Under the pieces are notes generated by a model. The model worked only from the letters and a program-made list of their open reading frames with translations, was not told the origin of the DNA and did no database searches. Below are positions 30,807 through 41,785 of a DNA stretch of 64,000 bases, one piece after another. Source of the DNA: Candidatus Purcelliella pentastirinorum (GTDB lineage Bacteria; Pseudomonadota; Gammaproteobacteria; Enterobacterales; Enterobacteriaceae); assembly GCF_003391335.1 (NCBI RefSeq), contig NZ_CP028374.1, positions 415,856-479,855 on the forward strand. Direction: 5' to 3'. Position numbers and translations under genes: made by a program. How positions within the stretch are numbered: position 1 is the first letter of the stretch; every line of letters starts with the position of its first letter.

Positions 30807-33527
30807 TTAGATTTTCCGTAAATCGTTTATATTGATTTTTTTATGATTTAAAGATAGTGGTAGTGTTTTTTTTCCTAATGGTAATCCTATATATCCTTTT
30901 TTAACATAACTTGAAATTTTAATTATTAGATTTGAATATGTATCATGATAATGTAGTTCTACTAGATCACCATTATTTAATTTTAATTTTTTTGCATCAC
31001 ATATATTTAATATTATATATTTTTTATTTATATATTTATTTATTTTTGTGAAATATTTTGTTAATTCTTCAGATCCCCATATTGTATAAAATGGGTATAT
31101 TTTTAATTTATTTTTTTTTTTAATATCTTTTTCAGGTATTTTATTAAACCAATTAATGTTTTTTGTTTTTAGAAAATATAAATAATTTTTGAATTTTTTT
31201 TTAGGTTTTTGATTTTCTTTTATTGTTTTATATAATGCTTGATTTGAATTCCATCCTGGACTCCAGATAAATGGTGTTTGTAAATTTTTTATATTTAACT
31301 TATAATATCCTTCCATAGAAAAATTGAACATTGTATCTTTATCTTTAGGTTGACTTTTTTCATGTACATTTAAATTTGTTTGCAAGGCTGTACGTCCACT
31401 ATAACGTTGTGGAGAACGTGCTAATTTTTGTCCATATATTCTAAACGATGATGATTGAGCAGCATTTTTTATATTTTTTAATTTTATAGTTTTTTTATAA
31501 CATTCATTTATTATTTCATCTGTTTTAAAATTATTTTTTTTATTAAAAATGTTTTGTAATTTTTTTACCCATTTCCAACTTTCTAGCATTAAATTATCAG
31601 AATCATAAAATTTTGGTTCAAATAATTTAAAAAAACGTTGGTTTCTTCCTTCATAATTAATTACTGTTCCTGTACTTTCAGCGAATGTTGTTGCTGGTAA
31701 AATAATTTTTGCATGTTTAGTAAATTTTGTAAATTGGTGATCAATTAATATTATATTATCTCTTTTTTTGAAAATATTGTTTATATTTTTTTTTGATAAT
31801 CTATAATATAGGTCGTTTTCCATAATTATTATAATAATATTATTATTATCTTTTATTTTTTTTAAAGTCTTGTTTAAAGATATTCCTCCTATCAATGAAA
31901 CTCCCATACTGTTTACATCTGATGGTAATAATATTGTTCCAGTATTAGAATTTACTATTTTTAATGCTTTTATTAAATTACTTACAGCTTGTATCATTTC
32001 TATACTTCCTAATTGATTACCAGAAATAATTAATGGATTTTTTGCATGTATTAATTTGTTTGCTATATAATTGGATTTTTTAATTAATTCAACATTTAAG
32101 TTTAGTACAGGTGGTGAATTTTTGTTTAATTTATTTGCTATTGAAAATATAAAACGTGTTTGATCTTCAATTGATCCATAATAAGACCATTTAGAAATAT
32201 CATTTAATTTTGTTTTATTGATAGAGGTTATGAATAGATCATTTATTTTTTTTTGTTTAATATTAGATCTAGCAATATTATGCCATTTTTCTATATTTAT
32301 TTTTTTTAATAAATTATTCATAGTATTTTTAATTGCTTGTCTAACTGCTAAAGCAATACATGGGGATGTTTGTGTTATATCTTCACCAAATATACATATA
32401 ACATCATATTTTTCTATATTTTTTAAGGATGGAATATTTATATTACTATTACATAATATCTTTAATATTAATTTGTTTGTTTCTTCTTCTTCTTTTGTCA
32501 TACCTGTTGAAAAATTTTTTTTCCCTACTAATGTTTTTAATATAAAATTACTTTCAGTACTTGCTCTTGTTGAACCTATACCAATTATTTTATTATATTT
32601 TATCATCATGTTTTTAATTATTTCTAATGCTTTATTTTTTTTTATTTTCAATAATTTATTATTTTTTTTAATAAATATATATTTTGGTCTTTTGTTATTA
32701 TTGACGTATCCATGTCCAAATCTTCCTTTATCACATAAAAAATAATTATTTATTTCGTTGTTATATCTATTATCTACTTTGATTAATTTACCGTATCTTT
32801 CTCCAATACTAATGTTGCACCCAACACTGCATTGTTGGCATATACTAGGAGAAAATTGTGTATCCCATTTTCTAGCATAATTATTTGAATTTATTTTATC
32901 TGTAAAGACCCCGGTAGGACATATCTCTATTAAATTACCAGAAAATTCATTTTTTAACATTCCTTCTTTTGTTCTGCCGAAATAGATATTATTACTTATT
33001 CCAAATACTCCAAAATCATTACCTTGTGCATATTCTTTATAATATCTTACACATCTATAACATGTAATACATCTATTCATTTCATGAGATATAAAGGGTC
33101 CTAGGTATTGATTATAATATGTTCTTTTTTTAAAATTATATCTTCTTGATTTATGTTTAGTTATTACAGTCATATCTTGTAAATGACAATTACCACCTTC
33201 TTCACATATTGGACAATCATGGGGATGATTTATCATTAATAATTCTATTATGAATTTTCTAAATTTTTTACTTTCTTTATCATTTATTGTTATAAATGTA
33301 TCGTCAGTTACTGATGTCATGCATGCCATAACTATTTGACCATCTTTATCTTCATAATTTTGATATTTTTTAATTGCACATTGCCTACAAGATCCTACAC
33401 TTCCCATTTCTGGATGCCAACAAAAGTATGGTATATTGAAACCTAATGATAAACATATTTGTAATAAATTATTATTTTTTTCTTTTATTTTATATTTTTT
33501 TTTATCTATATATAGATTTATTGTCAT
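30807..33527 (-). CDS. nuoG: NADH dehydrogenase I subunit G (iron-sulfur / molybdopterin-like)
   Basis: NuoG holds several clusters of the electron wire. The 906 residues (E. coli 908) carry a 2Fe-2S ferredoxin domain (C36, C47, C50, C69), the His-ligated N3 motif H-x3-CPIC-x5-C, the N4 motif CITCYRC with a later CPTG, and the extra N7 motif CQQCSVGC with a distal Cys, a feature of the E. coli-type subunit. A long molybdopterin-oxidoreductase-like domain without a cofactor follows and shows most of the sequence drift. Confidence 0.97.
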   Translation of the reverse strand: MTINLYIDKKKYKIKEKNNNLLQICLSLGFNIPYFCWHPEMGSVGSCRQCAIKKYQNYEDKDGQIVMACMTSVTDDTFITINDKESKKFRKFIIELLMINHPHDCPICEEGGNCHLQDMTVITKHKSRRYNFKKRTYYNQYLGPFISHEMNRCITCYRCVRYYKEYAQGNDFGVFGISNNIYFGRTKEGMLKNEFSGNLIEICPTGVFTDKINSNNYARKWDTQFSPSICQQCSVGCNISIGERYGKLIKVDNRYNNEINNYFLCDKGRFGHGYVNNNKRPKYIFIKKNNKLLKIKKNKALEIIKNMMIKYNKIIGIGSTRASTESNFILKTLVGKKNFSTGMTKEEEETNKLILKILCNSNINIPSLKNIEKYDVICIFGEDITQTSPCIALAVRQAIKNTMNNLLKKINIEKWHNIARSNIKQKKINDLFITSINKTKLNDISKWSYYGSIEDQTRFIFSIANKLNKNSPPVLNLNVELIKKSNYIANKLIHAKNPLIISGNQLGSIEMIQAVSNLIKALKIVNSNTGTILLPSDVNSMGVSLIGGISLNKTLKKIKDNNNIIIIIMENDLYYRLSKKNINNIFKKRDNIILIDHQFTKFTKHAKIILPATTFAESTGTVINYEGRNQRFFKLFEPKFYDSDNLMLESWKWVKKLQNIFNKKNNFKTDEIINECYKKTIKLKNIKNAAQSSSFRIYGQKLARSPQRYSGRTALQTNLNVHEKSQPKDKDTMFNFSMEGYYKLNIKNLQTPFIWSPGWNSNQALYKTIKENQKPKKKFKNYLYFLKTKNINWFNKIPEKDIKKKNKLKIYPFYTIWGSEELTKYFTKINKYINKKYIILNICDAKKLKLNNGDLVELHYHDTYSNLIIKISSYVKKGYIGLPLGKKTLPLSLNHKKININDLRKI

Positions 33528-33566
33528 TTTTTAACCCAAAACGTCATTTTCATTATAAAAATTTAT

Positions 33567-34841
33567 TTATTTTAGACTATATTTGAATTCTTGATAGAAA
33601 ATTTTCATTGCACTTTGTAATGGAGTTATAGCTCCAATTGCATGAGCACAGAATGTTGTTCCATTTTTAATATGTGAACATAAATCTCTGAGAATTTTTA
33701 TATCTTTTTTATTTCCTTGTTTTTTTTCTAATTTGTTTAATATTTTTACTATCCATGGTAAACCATCTCTACATGGAGTACACCATCCGCATGATTCTCT
33801 AGAAAAGAATTTTTCTATATTTTTTATTAATGATAAAATATTTATTTTATCGTCTATAGCTAATGCCACTCCTGTTCCTAGTCGACTTCCTATTTTAAGT
33901 ATATTAGTAAAATCCATTGGAGTATCTAAATGTTTTTCTGTTAATAATGCTGTACTTGCTCCTCCTGGTTGCCATGCTTTTAATTTTACTTTTTTACACA
34001 TTCCTTTAGCATATTTTTCTAAAATTTCTCTTGCTGTTGTTCCAAATGGCATTTCCCAAACACCTGGATTATTTACTTTTCCTGAAAATCCCATTATTTT
34101 AGTACCATAATCATTACTTTTAGATAACCCTTTGTACCATTCTGGTCCATATTTGATTATTCCAGGTATATTACATAATGTTTCTACATTATTTATACAT
34201 GTAGGTTTTCCAAGAAATCCGACTAATGCAGGAAATGGAGGTTTATGTCTTGGTATAGCTCTTTTACCTTCTAATGAATTTAATAAAGCAGTTTCTTCAC
34301 CACAAATATATCTTCCAGCTCCTGTATGAATATTAAGTTTAAAATTAAATTTTGTATTAAATATTTTATTTCCAATAAATCCAGCATTTATTGCTTCTTT
34401 GATTGCTTTTTGTAAATTTATATTAGCTTTAATATATTCTCCTCTTAAAAATATATAGCCTTGTTGTGCTTTTAATGCGAATGCGGCAATAATAATACTT
34501 TCAATTAGCAGGTGAGGTAGTTGTTCTATAAGTAATTTATCTTTATATGAACCAGGTTCCATTTCATCCGCATTGCATATTATATATTTATCTTTAGAAA
34601 TATTAACTTTTGACATTAATTCCCATTTTATACCTGTTGGAAAGCCTCCTCCACCTCTTCCTTTTAATTCTGAATTTTTAATTATTAATATAATTTCTTT
34701 AGAGTTCATATTATTTAATGTTTCTTCAGCTATTTTATATCCTTTTTTTTTACAATATTCTTCAATCCATATTGGTTTTTTATCTTTACGTATACGCCAT
34801 GTTAATGGATGAGTTTGATTATTTTTTTTTTTAAATTTCAT
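33567..34841 (-). CDS. nuoF: NADH dehydrogenase I subunit F (NADH and FMN binding)
   Basis: NuoF is the entry point for electrons: it binds NADH, FMN and cluster N3. The 424 residues (E. coli 445) include the glycine-rich nucleotide site GRGGGGFPTG (61-70), the FMN/NADH segment ICNADEMEPGS, GAGRYICGEETALLNSLEG, and the 4Fe-4S ligands C351, C354, C357 and C398. It overlaps nuoE by four bases. Confidence 0.97.
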   Translation of the reverse strand: MKFKKKNNQTHPLTWRIRKDKKPIWIEEYCKKKGYKIAEETLNNMNSKEIILIIKNSELKGRGGGGFPTGIKWELMSKVNISKDKYIICNADEMEPGSYKDKLLIEQLPHLLIESIIIAAFALKAQQGYIFLRGEYIKANINLQKAIKEAINAGFIGNKIFNTKFNFKLNIHTGAGRYICGEETALLNSLEGKRAIPRHKPPFPALVGFLGKPTCINNVETLCNIPGIIKYGPEWYKGLSKSNDYGTKIMGFSGKVNNPGVWEMPFGTTAREILEKYAKGMCKKVKLKAWQPGGASTALLTEKHLDTPMDFTNILKIGSRLGTGVALAIDDKINILSLIKNIEKFFSRESCGWCTPCRDGLPWIVKILNKLEKKQGNKKDIKILRDLCSHIKNGTTFCAHAIGAITPLQSAMKIFYQEFKYSLK

Positions 34842-35341
34842 AAATATTTATCCAATATTTGAATGATTGAATTTGTACTTACTGGGCCATATATATCTTT
34901 ATCTATCATAATTGTAGGACTGAAATTACAATTACCTAAACAACATATTGGTAATAGTGTAAATAAATTATCTTTTGTTGTATTTCCTGGTTTGATTTTT
35001 AAATGATATTCAATTTTTTTTTGAATATTTTTATATCCATTAATATAGCATACTACACTGTCGCAGAATTTTATAATATGTTTACCTACAGGTTTTCTAA
35101 AAATTTGACTATAGAAAGTTGCAATTTCTTCTATATCATTATACGATACTCCAATTTCTTTTGATATAGCAATTATAATTTCATCAGAAATCCAATTTCT
35201 TTCTTCTTGTACGATTTTTAATGCTTCTATTATCACTGAATTTTTATTTTTATAATTTTTTTTTTCTTTTTTAATTTTTTTTTTCTCTTTTGCTGTTAAT
35301 TTAATTTCTTTTTTTTTATTTATTTTTTTTATGTTTTTCAT
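34838..35341 (-). CDS. nuoE: NADH dehydrogenase I subunit E (2Fe-2S)
   Basis: NuoE carries cluster N1a next to NuoF. The 167 residues (E. coli 166) contain the four ligands C93, C98, C134 and C138. The first 35 residues are almost entirely Lys/Asn/Glu, a low-complexity replacement of the normal N-terminus. It lies between nuoCD and nuoF, with two bases to nuoCD and a four-base overlap with nuoF. Confidence 0.96.
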   Translation of the reverse strand: MKNIKKINKKKEIKLTAKEKKKIKKEKKNYKNKNSVIIEALKIVQEERNWISDEIIIAISKEIGVSYNDIEEIATFYSQIFRKPVGKHIIKFCDSVVCYINGYKNIQKKIEYHLKIKPGNTTKDNLFTLLPICCLGNCNFSPTIMIDKDIYGPVSTNSIIQILDKYL

Positions 35342-35343
35342 AA

Positions 35344-37143
35344 TTATCTATCCACATCAGACATAACAAAATCTATACTTCCTAAATATACAATAAGATC
35401 TGATATTAAACTTCCATTTATTACTGATGGAATTTGTTGTAAATGTGGGAAACTTGGTGTTCTAATTCTTGTTCTATAACTTGTTGCATTACCGTCACTA
35501 ATTATATAATAACTGTTTATTCCTTTAGTAGCTTCTATCATTTGTAATGATTCTTCTGGAGGTAGTATTGGTCCCCAGGACATTTGTATGAAGTGATGTA
35601 TTAATGTTTCTATGTGTTTTAATGTTTTATTTTTTATGGGAGGTGTAGTTAATGGATGTTCAGCTTTATATAATCCTTCAGGCATATAATTAAGACATTG
35701 TGTTAATATATTTAAACTTTGATATAGTTCTTCCATTTTTAATATAACACGTGTATATGCATCACTTGTACCGTCTCCTATAGGTATTTGAAAATCAAAA
35801 TTTTCATATCCTGAATATGGTCTATCTTTTCTAATATCAAAATTAATCCCTGTAGCTCGTAGTCCTGCTCCGGTTACGCCCCATGATAATGCTTCTTTTT
35901 GATTATATTTTGCAATTCCTTTTGATCTTTGAATAATTATTTTATTATTTAATGATGCATTTATATACATGTTTAATCTTTTTGGTATCCATATCAAGAA
36001 TTCTTTTAGTAATTTATTCCAATTTTTTGGTAAATCTTTAGCTACTCCACCTATTCTAAACCATGCTGGGTGCATTCTTGCTCCAGTAATTTCTTCAATA
36101 ATATTATATATTTTTTGACGATCAGTAAATGCTAAAAAAATAGGAGTTATAGCACCTAGATCTTGTATAAAAGTAGATATGTATAGTAAATGACTATTAA
36201 TTCTAAATAATTCTGACAGCATAATTCTTATTGTTTGTGCTCTTTTAGGTATTTTTATCTTTGCTATTTTTTCTATTGCTAATATATAAGGCATTTCATT
36301 AATACATCCACCTAAATATTCTATTCTGTCCGTATAAGGTATGTATCCGTGCCATGTTTGTCTTTCTGCAATTTTTTCAGCTCCTCTATGATGATAACCA
36401 ATATCTGGTATGCAATTTATAATTTTTTCTCCTGATAGTTGTAATATTATTCTGAATACTCCATGTGCTGAAGGATGGTTTGGTCCAAAATTTAAAAACA
36501 TATAATTTTGTTTTTTGTCATCTATTTTTTTTAAACCCCATTCATCAGGATTGAATGTTAATGATGACATTTCTAATTTTTCTTTTTCTTTTGTTAATAT
36601 AAAATAATCTAATTCTGTTGCTCTAGAAGGATGGTTTTTCCTTAATGGATATCCTATCCATGTTTTGGGCATTAAAATATTTGTCAAATTTGGGTGTCCT
36701 GTAAATTTTATTCCAAACATTTCCCATGTTTCTCTTTCGTACCAGTTTGAATTAATAAATATTTTAGTTAATGATGGTATTTTTAGATCTTTCTCTTTTA
36801 GTGCTATTTTAAATATTAAATCTTTATTCTGTTTTATTAATAAGATGTGATAAAACACACAAAAATCAGCTTTTGGTAAATTATTGCGATGTATTCTTAA
36901 TCTTTCATCTATTCCGTGTAAGTCATATAGCATTATATATGGTTTATTTATTTTCTTAATAAAATATATTATATCTATTAAATCTTTACGATTTATCCAT
37001 ATAGTTATACTATTTGTTAGATTTTTTTGTAAAATAAAAATTTTTTCTGGAAATTTTTTTTTTAAAGTTTTAAGTATATTATTTCTAATATCAGATTTTA
37101 TTTTGTTTTTTTTATGACAATGATTATTTTTATTTTGTTTCAT
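35344..37143 (-). CDS. nuoC: NADH dehydrogenase I fused subunit C/D
   Basis: This is the fused NuoCD protein of the enterobacterial type, 599 residues (E. coli about 600). The N-terminal third is NuoC (contains [12 protein letters not shown] and [11 protein letters not shown]); a linker leads to NuoD, with [24 protein letters not shown] and the quinone-site region [11 protein letters not shown]. NuoCD connects the peripheral arm to the quinone site. The fusion itself supports an enterobacterial origin. Confidence 0.97.
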   Translation of the reverse strand: MKQNKNNHCHKKNKIKSDIRNNILKTLKKKFPEKIFILQKNLTNSITIWINRKDLIDIIYFIKKINKPYIMLYDLHGIDERLRIHRNNLPKADFCVFYHILLIKQNKDLIFKIALKEKDLKIPSLTKIFINSNWYERETWEMFGIKFTGHPNLTNILMPKTWIGYPLRKNHPSRATELDYFILTKEKEKLEMSSLTFNPDEWGLKKIDDKKQNYMFLNFGPNHPSAHGVFRIILQLSGEKIINCIPDIGYHHRGAEKIAERQTWHGYIPYTDRIEYLGGCINEMPYILAIEKIAKIKIPKRAQTIRIMLSELFRINSHLLYISTFIQDLGAITPIFLAFTDRQKIYNIIEEITGARMHPAWFRIGGVAKDLPKNWNKLLKEFLIWIPKRLNMYINASLNNKIIIQRSKGIAKYNQKEALSWGVTGAGLRATGINFDIRKDRPYSGYENFDFQIPIGDGTSDAYTRVILKMEELYQSLNILTQCLNYMPEGLYKAEHPLTTPPIKNKTLKHIETLIHHFIQMSWGPILPPEESLQMIEATKGINSYYIISDGNATSYRTRIRTPSFPHLQQIPSVINGSLISDLIVYLGSIDFVMSDVDR

Positions 37144-37250
37144 AATATATTTATTTATTTTATAAATTTTTATTTTTTAGTATAATTTTTTATTTAATTA
37201 AATTAAATAATATTATTTAAATATGCAAAATAATATTTATATTATATTTT

Positions 37251-37904
37251 TTATTCAAAATATTTTTTTGATATTCTTTTTTTTCTTTTTTTTATACGTT
37301 CTGCTTTATGATTAGCTTTGTATATTCCTTGATCTCCTATATACCATGATAATGGTCTTCTTTCTTTACCAATTGATTTTTTTAATAAAAGAAGTGCTTG
37401 TATATAAGCTTCTGGTCTAGGAGGACATCCGGGTATATATACATCAACTGGTAGAAATTTATCTACTCCTTGTATTACTGAATAGATATCATACATACCT
37501 CCTGAGTTAGCACATGATCCCATAGATATGACCCATTTAGGTTCTAACATTTGATCATATAATCTTTGTATTATTGGTACCATTTTGTAAAAAACAGTTC
37601 CAGCAATAACCATTAAATCTGCTTGTCTAGGAGATGGTCTTAAAACTTCAGATCCAAATCTTGATATATCATGTATTGATGTAAATGATGAAACCATTTC
37701 TACATAACAACAAGATAATCCAAAATTAAATGGCCAAATAGAATTTTTTCTCCCCCAATTTACTATGTTATGTATTAATTTTTTTAATTTTCCTATATAT
37801 ATATTTTGTTTTAAATTATTTAATGGATCTTTTGTTTTATATCTTTTTTCTAGTGGATATTTATTATTTGAATTTGATTTTATTTTAATTAACGTATAGT
37901 CCAT
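37251..37904 (-). CDS. nuoB: NADH dehydrogenase I subunit B (cluster N2)
   Basis: NuoB carries the terminal cluster N2, which reduces quinone. The 217 residues (E. coli 220) have the tandem cysteines C65-C66 in GLSCCYVEM and the later ligands in GSCANSGG and PGCPPRPE. The C-terminal tail is Lys/Arg-rich. It starts two bases after nuoA ends, and a 107-base gap separates it from nuoCD. Confidence 0.97.
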   Translation of the reverse strand: MDYTLIKIKSNSNNKYPLEKRYKTKDPLNNLKQNIYIGKLKKLIHNIVNWGRKNSIWPFNFGLSCCYVEMVSSFTSIHDISRFGSEVLRPSPRQADLMVIAGTVFYKMVPIIQRLYDQMLEPKWVISMGSCANSGGMYDIYSVIQGVDKFLPVDVYIPGCPPRPEAYIQALLLLKKSIGKERRPLSWYIGDQGIYKANHKAERIKKRKKRISKKYFE

Positions 37905-37905
37905 T

Positions 37906-38280
37906 TTAATAATCCCTTGGTATTTTTTTATTTTTATTATTTATTAATAATCCATTTTCTTTTATTATATATATTAATCCAATTAATAATATTAAAATGA
38001 AAATCATCATTTCTATTAATCCTAATATTCCATTTTCTTTTATTGATAATACCCAAGTATATAAATATATTGTTTCTATATCAAAAAGTATAAAAAATAT
38101 TGCTATTTTGTAAAATTGTATATTTACTTTTATATTATTATTATCTATAGGATTCATACCTGATTCAAATGGTATGTTTTTATTTATTGTATTATTAGAT
38201 TTACCACCTAGTATCCATCCAGATAATAATATTAATAAACTTATTATTATTGTTAATGAAAGATATATTAGGAATGACAT
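37906..38280 (-). CDS. nuoA: NADH dehydrogenase I subunit A
   Basis: NuoA is a three-segment membrane subunit near the quinone chamber. The 124 residues (E. coli 147) include the conserved loop PFESGMNP and the [12 protein letters not shown] segment with its buried acids. It is the first gene of the nuo operon, so the operon promoter should lie in 38281-38389; I could not define it with confidence there. Confidence 0.95.
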   Translation of the reverse strand: MSFLIYLSLTIIISLLILLSGWILGGKSNNTINKNIPFESGMNPIDNNNIKVNIQFYKIAIFFILFDIETIYLYTWVLSIKENGILGLIEMMIFILILLIGLIYIIKENGLLINNKNKKIPRDY

Positions 38281-38389
38281 ATATTTTTTATTTTTTTATT
38301 TAAATTTTTGTTTATTTGTAAATAAGTATTTAAACATTTTTTGATAATATTTAAAATACAATTTTTTTTTTTAATTTTATATGTATGTT

Positions 38390-39031
38390 TTATTTATAAT
38401 TTTTAATTTTATTAATAAATTTAAAATATTGATAAATTTTATTGAGTATTAATTTTTCATAATATTTTTTTATATTTTTTTCGTAAATTTGTTTATTTAA
38501 ATATTTTATATTAAGTAAATTTACATATATTTTATTTATTTTTTTATTTAAAATTATTTGGTATCTTAATTTATAAGATGTTTTTTTATCTAAAATTATT
38601 GAGTTTATCCATTTTGTATTTAATTTATTTATTTTATTTTTTATTGATATATTATCAATATTAATTTTATAGTATTTTATAGCTTTAATTATTTTTTTCC
38701 AAACCTTATCTGTTTCTTTTATTTTTTTTAAATCTTTTATATTTTTTAAAAAAATATTTTCTTCATAATTTGATTTTAATAATATTTGTGGAGGATATAT
38801 ATTTAATTTTTTTCCTATTTTATTTTTACTATTTTTAATAGAAATTGGATAATTTATATTATTATTTATTATTAAATATATGTTTTTAGGAGTTTTTAGT
38901 CTTTTTAAATTAAATGATTTTAAATAATATGTATAGTTATTTATTGTTCCTTTGGGTATTTCTTGTTTTTTACATGATGTATTTAATAAAATAATGATTG
39001 ATAATATAATTATTTTGTTTATTTTTTTCAT
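38390..39031 (-). CDS. bamC: outer-membrane assembly lipoprotein BamC, shortened
   Basis: BamC is an accessory lipoprotein of the beta-barrel assembly machine. The 213-residue protein has a signal sequence ending in LLNTSC, with C20 as the likely lipidated residue; the N in the box is unusual. Two stretches match my recollection of E. coli BamC: YPISIKNSKNKIGKKLNI (E. coli YAIPVTNGSGAVGKALDI) and TKWINSIILDKKTSYKLRYQI ([21 protein letters not shown]), followed by a VNLLN segment like VKLLNLEQ. E. coli BamC has 344 residues, so the C-terminal helix-grip domain is missing. The neighbouring dapA of E. coli is absent. I am fairly but not fully sure. Confidence 0.75.
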   Translation of the reverse strand: MKKINKIIILSIIILLNTSCKKQEIPKGTINNYTYYLKSFNLKRLKTPKNIYLIINNNINYPISIKNSKNKIGKKLNIYPPQILLKSNYEENIFLKNIKDLKKIKETDKVWKKIIKAIKYYKINIDNISIKNKINKLNTKWINSIILDKKTSYKLRYQIILNKKINKIYVNLLNIKYLNKQIYEKNIKKYYEKLILNKIYQYFKFINKIKNYK

Positions 39032-39246
39032 TTTTTATATTTTAGTATTTTTTAATAATTTTTAAAATCTTTATTAAATATTTTGTTAATAAATTATATT
39101 ATTTATTATATAATTTTGGATTATTTAATTAATATGCATTTATTTTAATTATTAATAGTTTTTATAGTAATTACATTTTTTTTCTAATAAATTTAATATT
39201 ATAGATATTAATTAATATTGTTTTTATATATGTATAATATAAAATT

Positions 39247-39813
39247 TTATTTTATTCTAGATATATATTTTTTGTTTCTAGTATCGATTTTAATAATATT
39301 TCCATTTTTTACAAATAGCGGTATTTTTATTTTTATTCCGTTATTTAATTTGGCGATTTTTGTATTTTTGTTTATATTTTCATTTTTACATGGTTCTGTT
39401 TCAATTACAGTTAAATTTATGAAATTAGGAATATTTATTGATATTGCATTTTTATTCCATAAAGTTATTGTATATTTAATTTTAGGTGATAACCATTTTA
39501 TTTTTTTTAATATAATTTTTTTTTTTATTGCTATTTGATCAAAGTTAAATTTATTCATGAAATACCATATTTTTGTATCATTATATAAATAGATAGCATT
39601 TATATCTAATATATTTGCAGATTTTACTGAATCTGTAGATTTAAGAGTTTTTTTTATTAATTTGCCATCTTTTAATTTTCTTAGTTTAACTCTTACAATT
39701 GTTTGCCCTTTCCCTGGTTTAAATAATTCATGATTTTCAATAGAATATGGTTCGTTATTTATAATAATTTTTAATCCATGGTAAAATTTATTTGCGTTGT
39801 ATTTTATTTTCAT
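39247..39813 (-). CDS. efp: translation elongation factor P
   Basis: EF-P relieves ribosome stalling at consecutive prolines. The 188 residues equal E. coli and align throughout, with K35 in the PGKGQ loop as the site of beta-lysylation by EpmA/EpmB (E. coli K34 in mature numbering) and the C-terminal OB domain ending DTRNKKYISRIK. The EF-P-like protein YeiP is an alternative, but the KPGKGQ loop and the C-terminus fit EF-P proper. It lies downstream of deaD on the same strand, with a 127-base gap. Confidence 0.95.
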   Translation of the reverse strand: MKIKYNANKFYHGLKIIINNEPYSIENHELFKPGKGQTIVRVKLRKLKDGKLIKKTLKSTDSVKSANILDINAIYLYNDTKIWYFMNKFNFDQIAIKKKIILKKIKWLSPKIKYTITLWNKNAISINIPNFINLTVIETEPCKNENINKNTKIAKLNNGIKIKIPLFVKNGNIIKIDTRNKKYISRIK

Positions 39814-39940
39814 TTTATTTTTTATTATTAATAATAAAATTTATTATTAGATTATGTATAATTTAATAGGTTAATAATATATTTATTTTTTAATTTATGA
39901 TTTTATTTTAAATCTAAAATATTTTATGAATAATTTAATT

Positions 39941-41578
39941 TTAATTTGTTATTTGTCTTTTTTTTTTAATATATCTTTTCCTTGATAATCTTATTAAAGT
40001 TATTTTATTCATAATTTTTATTTTGTTTTTATTTTTTTCTATTTTTTTTCTTGTTCTTTTAGATAATTCTATAGTTGAATATGATTTAAATATTTTTATT
40101 TTTCCAATATCATTATTTTTAATTTTATTTTTATTATTTAATTCATTTAATATTTGTTTAATTTTTATTCCATCTTTTATTCCTAGATTAATTGTATATA
40201 AACACATTGAATTTGTTTTTGGTTTATTGTAAATTTTATTTATTTTTTTATATTTAATATTATCTGGTGGTAATAATAATGGCTTCTCTTTTTGTGCTAG
40301 TTTTAATAATATAGTTGCTAAAGTTTCTATATCTATTTCTTTTTCTTTTTGTAATTTTATTAATAAAATACGATATTTTTCTAAATTTTTATTTTTTAAT
40401 TGTTTTTGTATTTTATCAATGAATTTATTTTGTCTATGTAAATTTAATAATTCTGGTTTAGGTAATTCTATTTTTTTTAACGGTAATTTTATAATTTTTT
40501 TTATGTTTTTTAGTAAATATCTTTCTTTATTTTCTACAAATAGCAATGATTTTCCTTTTCTACCAGCCCTACCTGTTCTTCCTATTCGATGTATATATGA
40601 TTTAGGATCTAATGGAATATCATAATTTATTACTAAGTTTATACGTTCAACATCTAATCCTCTTGCTGCGATATCAGTAGCAATTAAGATATTTAATGGT
40701 CCTTGTTTAAATTTTTCTAATGTTCTTTCTCTGGAAATTTGATTCATATCTCCATTTAATGGAGAACATGTATATCCTTTTTTTTCTAAAAAACTTGTCA
40801 TTTTTAATGTAGAATTTTTTGTTCGAACAAAAATTAAGACTGCTTCATATTTTTCTATTTCTAAAAATCTTGATAATGCTTCATTTTTTCGACCGTATAT
40901 AAGACAGTAATTTTGATTAATATCAGGTATATTTTGTATATTAGATTTTATTTTTATTTCTATAGGATTTTTTGTAAATTTATATGTAATATTTCTAATA
41001 TTATTAGGCATAGTTGCTGAAAATAATGCTATTTGGTATTTTTTTTTTATTTTTGATATTATTTTTTCTACATCTTCTATAAATCCCATTTTTAACATTT
41101 CATCAGCTTCATCTATTATTATTTTTTTTATTTTAGATAAATTTATAGTTTTTCTTTTTAGATGATCTAATAATCTTCCTGGTGTTCCAATAATTATTTG
41201 AGGCTTATTACGTAATAGATATAATTGTGTTTCATATTTTTGTCCCCCATAAATAGATATTATTTTTATATTATTTATATATTTTGCAAATTTTATATAT
41301 GAGTTTGTTATTTGTTTTGCTAATTCTCTAGTTGGTGTTAATACTAATATTTGTATATTTTTTTTATTTATATTTATATTATTTAAAAATGGTAATGCAA
41401 ATGCTGCTGTTTTTCCGCTTCCTGTTTGTGCTATTCCTAGTACATCTCTTCCTTTTATTAATTCTGGTATACATGCAATTTGTATAGGTGATGGTTTAAT
41501 ATATCCAATATCTTTTAACGCTTTTATTATATTTGAGTTTAATTTTAAATCGTTAAAAGTTAATTTTGTTTTGTTCAT
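39941..41578 (-). CDS. deaD: cold-shock DEAD-box RNA helicase DeaD (CsdA)
   Basis: DeaD unwinds structured RNA, helping ribosome assembly and mRNA turnover at low temperature. The 545 residues (E. coli about 629) hold the Q motif, AQTGSGKT (50-57), PTREL, DEAD within IIDEADEML, SAT, and the C-terminal helicase motifs ARGLDVERI and HRIGRTGRAG. The RNA-binding domain (from about MCLYTINLG) is still visible, but the Arg/Gly-rich tail is gone. It follows pnp as in E. coli, where nlpI lies between them; nlpI is missing here. Confidence 0.95.
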   Translation of the reverse strand: MNKTKLTFNDLKLNSNIIKALKDIGYIKPSPIQIACIPELIKGRDVLGIAQTGSGKTAAFALPFLNNININKKNIQILVLTPTRELAKQITNSYIKFAKYINNIKIISIYGGQKYETQLYLLRNKPQIIIGTPGRLLDHLKRKTINLSKIKKIIIDEADEMLKMGFIEDVEKIISKIKKKYQIALFSATMPNNIRNITYKFTKNPIEIKIKSNIQNIPDINQNYCLIYGRKNEALSRFLEIEKYEAVLIFVRTKNSTLKMTSFLEKKGYTCSPLNGDMNQISRERTLEKFKQGPLNILIATDIAARGLDVERINLVINYDIPLDPKSYIHRIGRTGRAGRKGKSLLFVENKERYLLKNIKKIIKLPLKKIELPKPELLNLHRQNKFIDKIQKQLKNKNLEKYRILLIKLQKEKEIDIETLATILLKLAQKEKPLLLPPDNIKYKKINKIYNKPKTNSMCLYTINLGIKDGIKIKQILNELNNKNKIKNNDIGKIKIFKSYSTIELSKRTRKKIEKNKNKIKIMNKITLIRLSRKRYIKKKRQITN

Positions 41579-41785
41579 TTATTATTTATTCCTTTTAATA
41601 AAATTAATATATTTTTATATTATTAATTAAATTTAATTTTAAATATAAAATAAATATTTTATTCATGAAGATAGTATAGGGCATAAAAAATATTTAAAAT
41701 AAAATATAAAATTTGTTCTATAATTATTTATTTTTAAAATTTTTATTTATTTGGATGTGTTTTGTAATATTTTACATAATTTTAA

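Noticed and set aside
32218..32745. 175-codon plus-strand ORF
   Set aside because: Antisense to nuoG; no start site or homology I recognise.
41640..41785. Possible small RNA or tRNA upstream of deaD
   Set aside because: No cloverleaf or stable stem could be drawn; only a short GGGC interrupts the A/T sequence.
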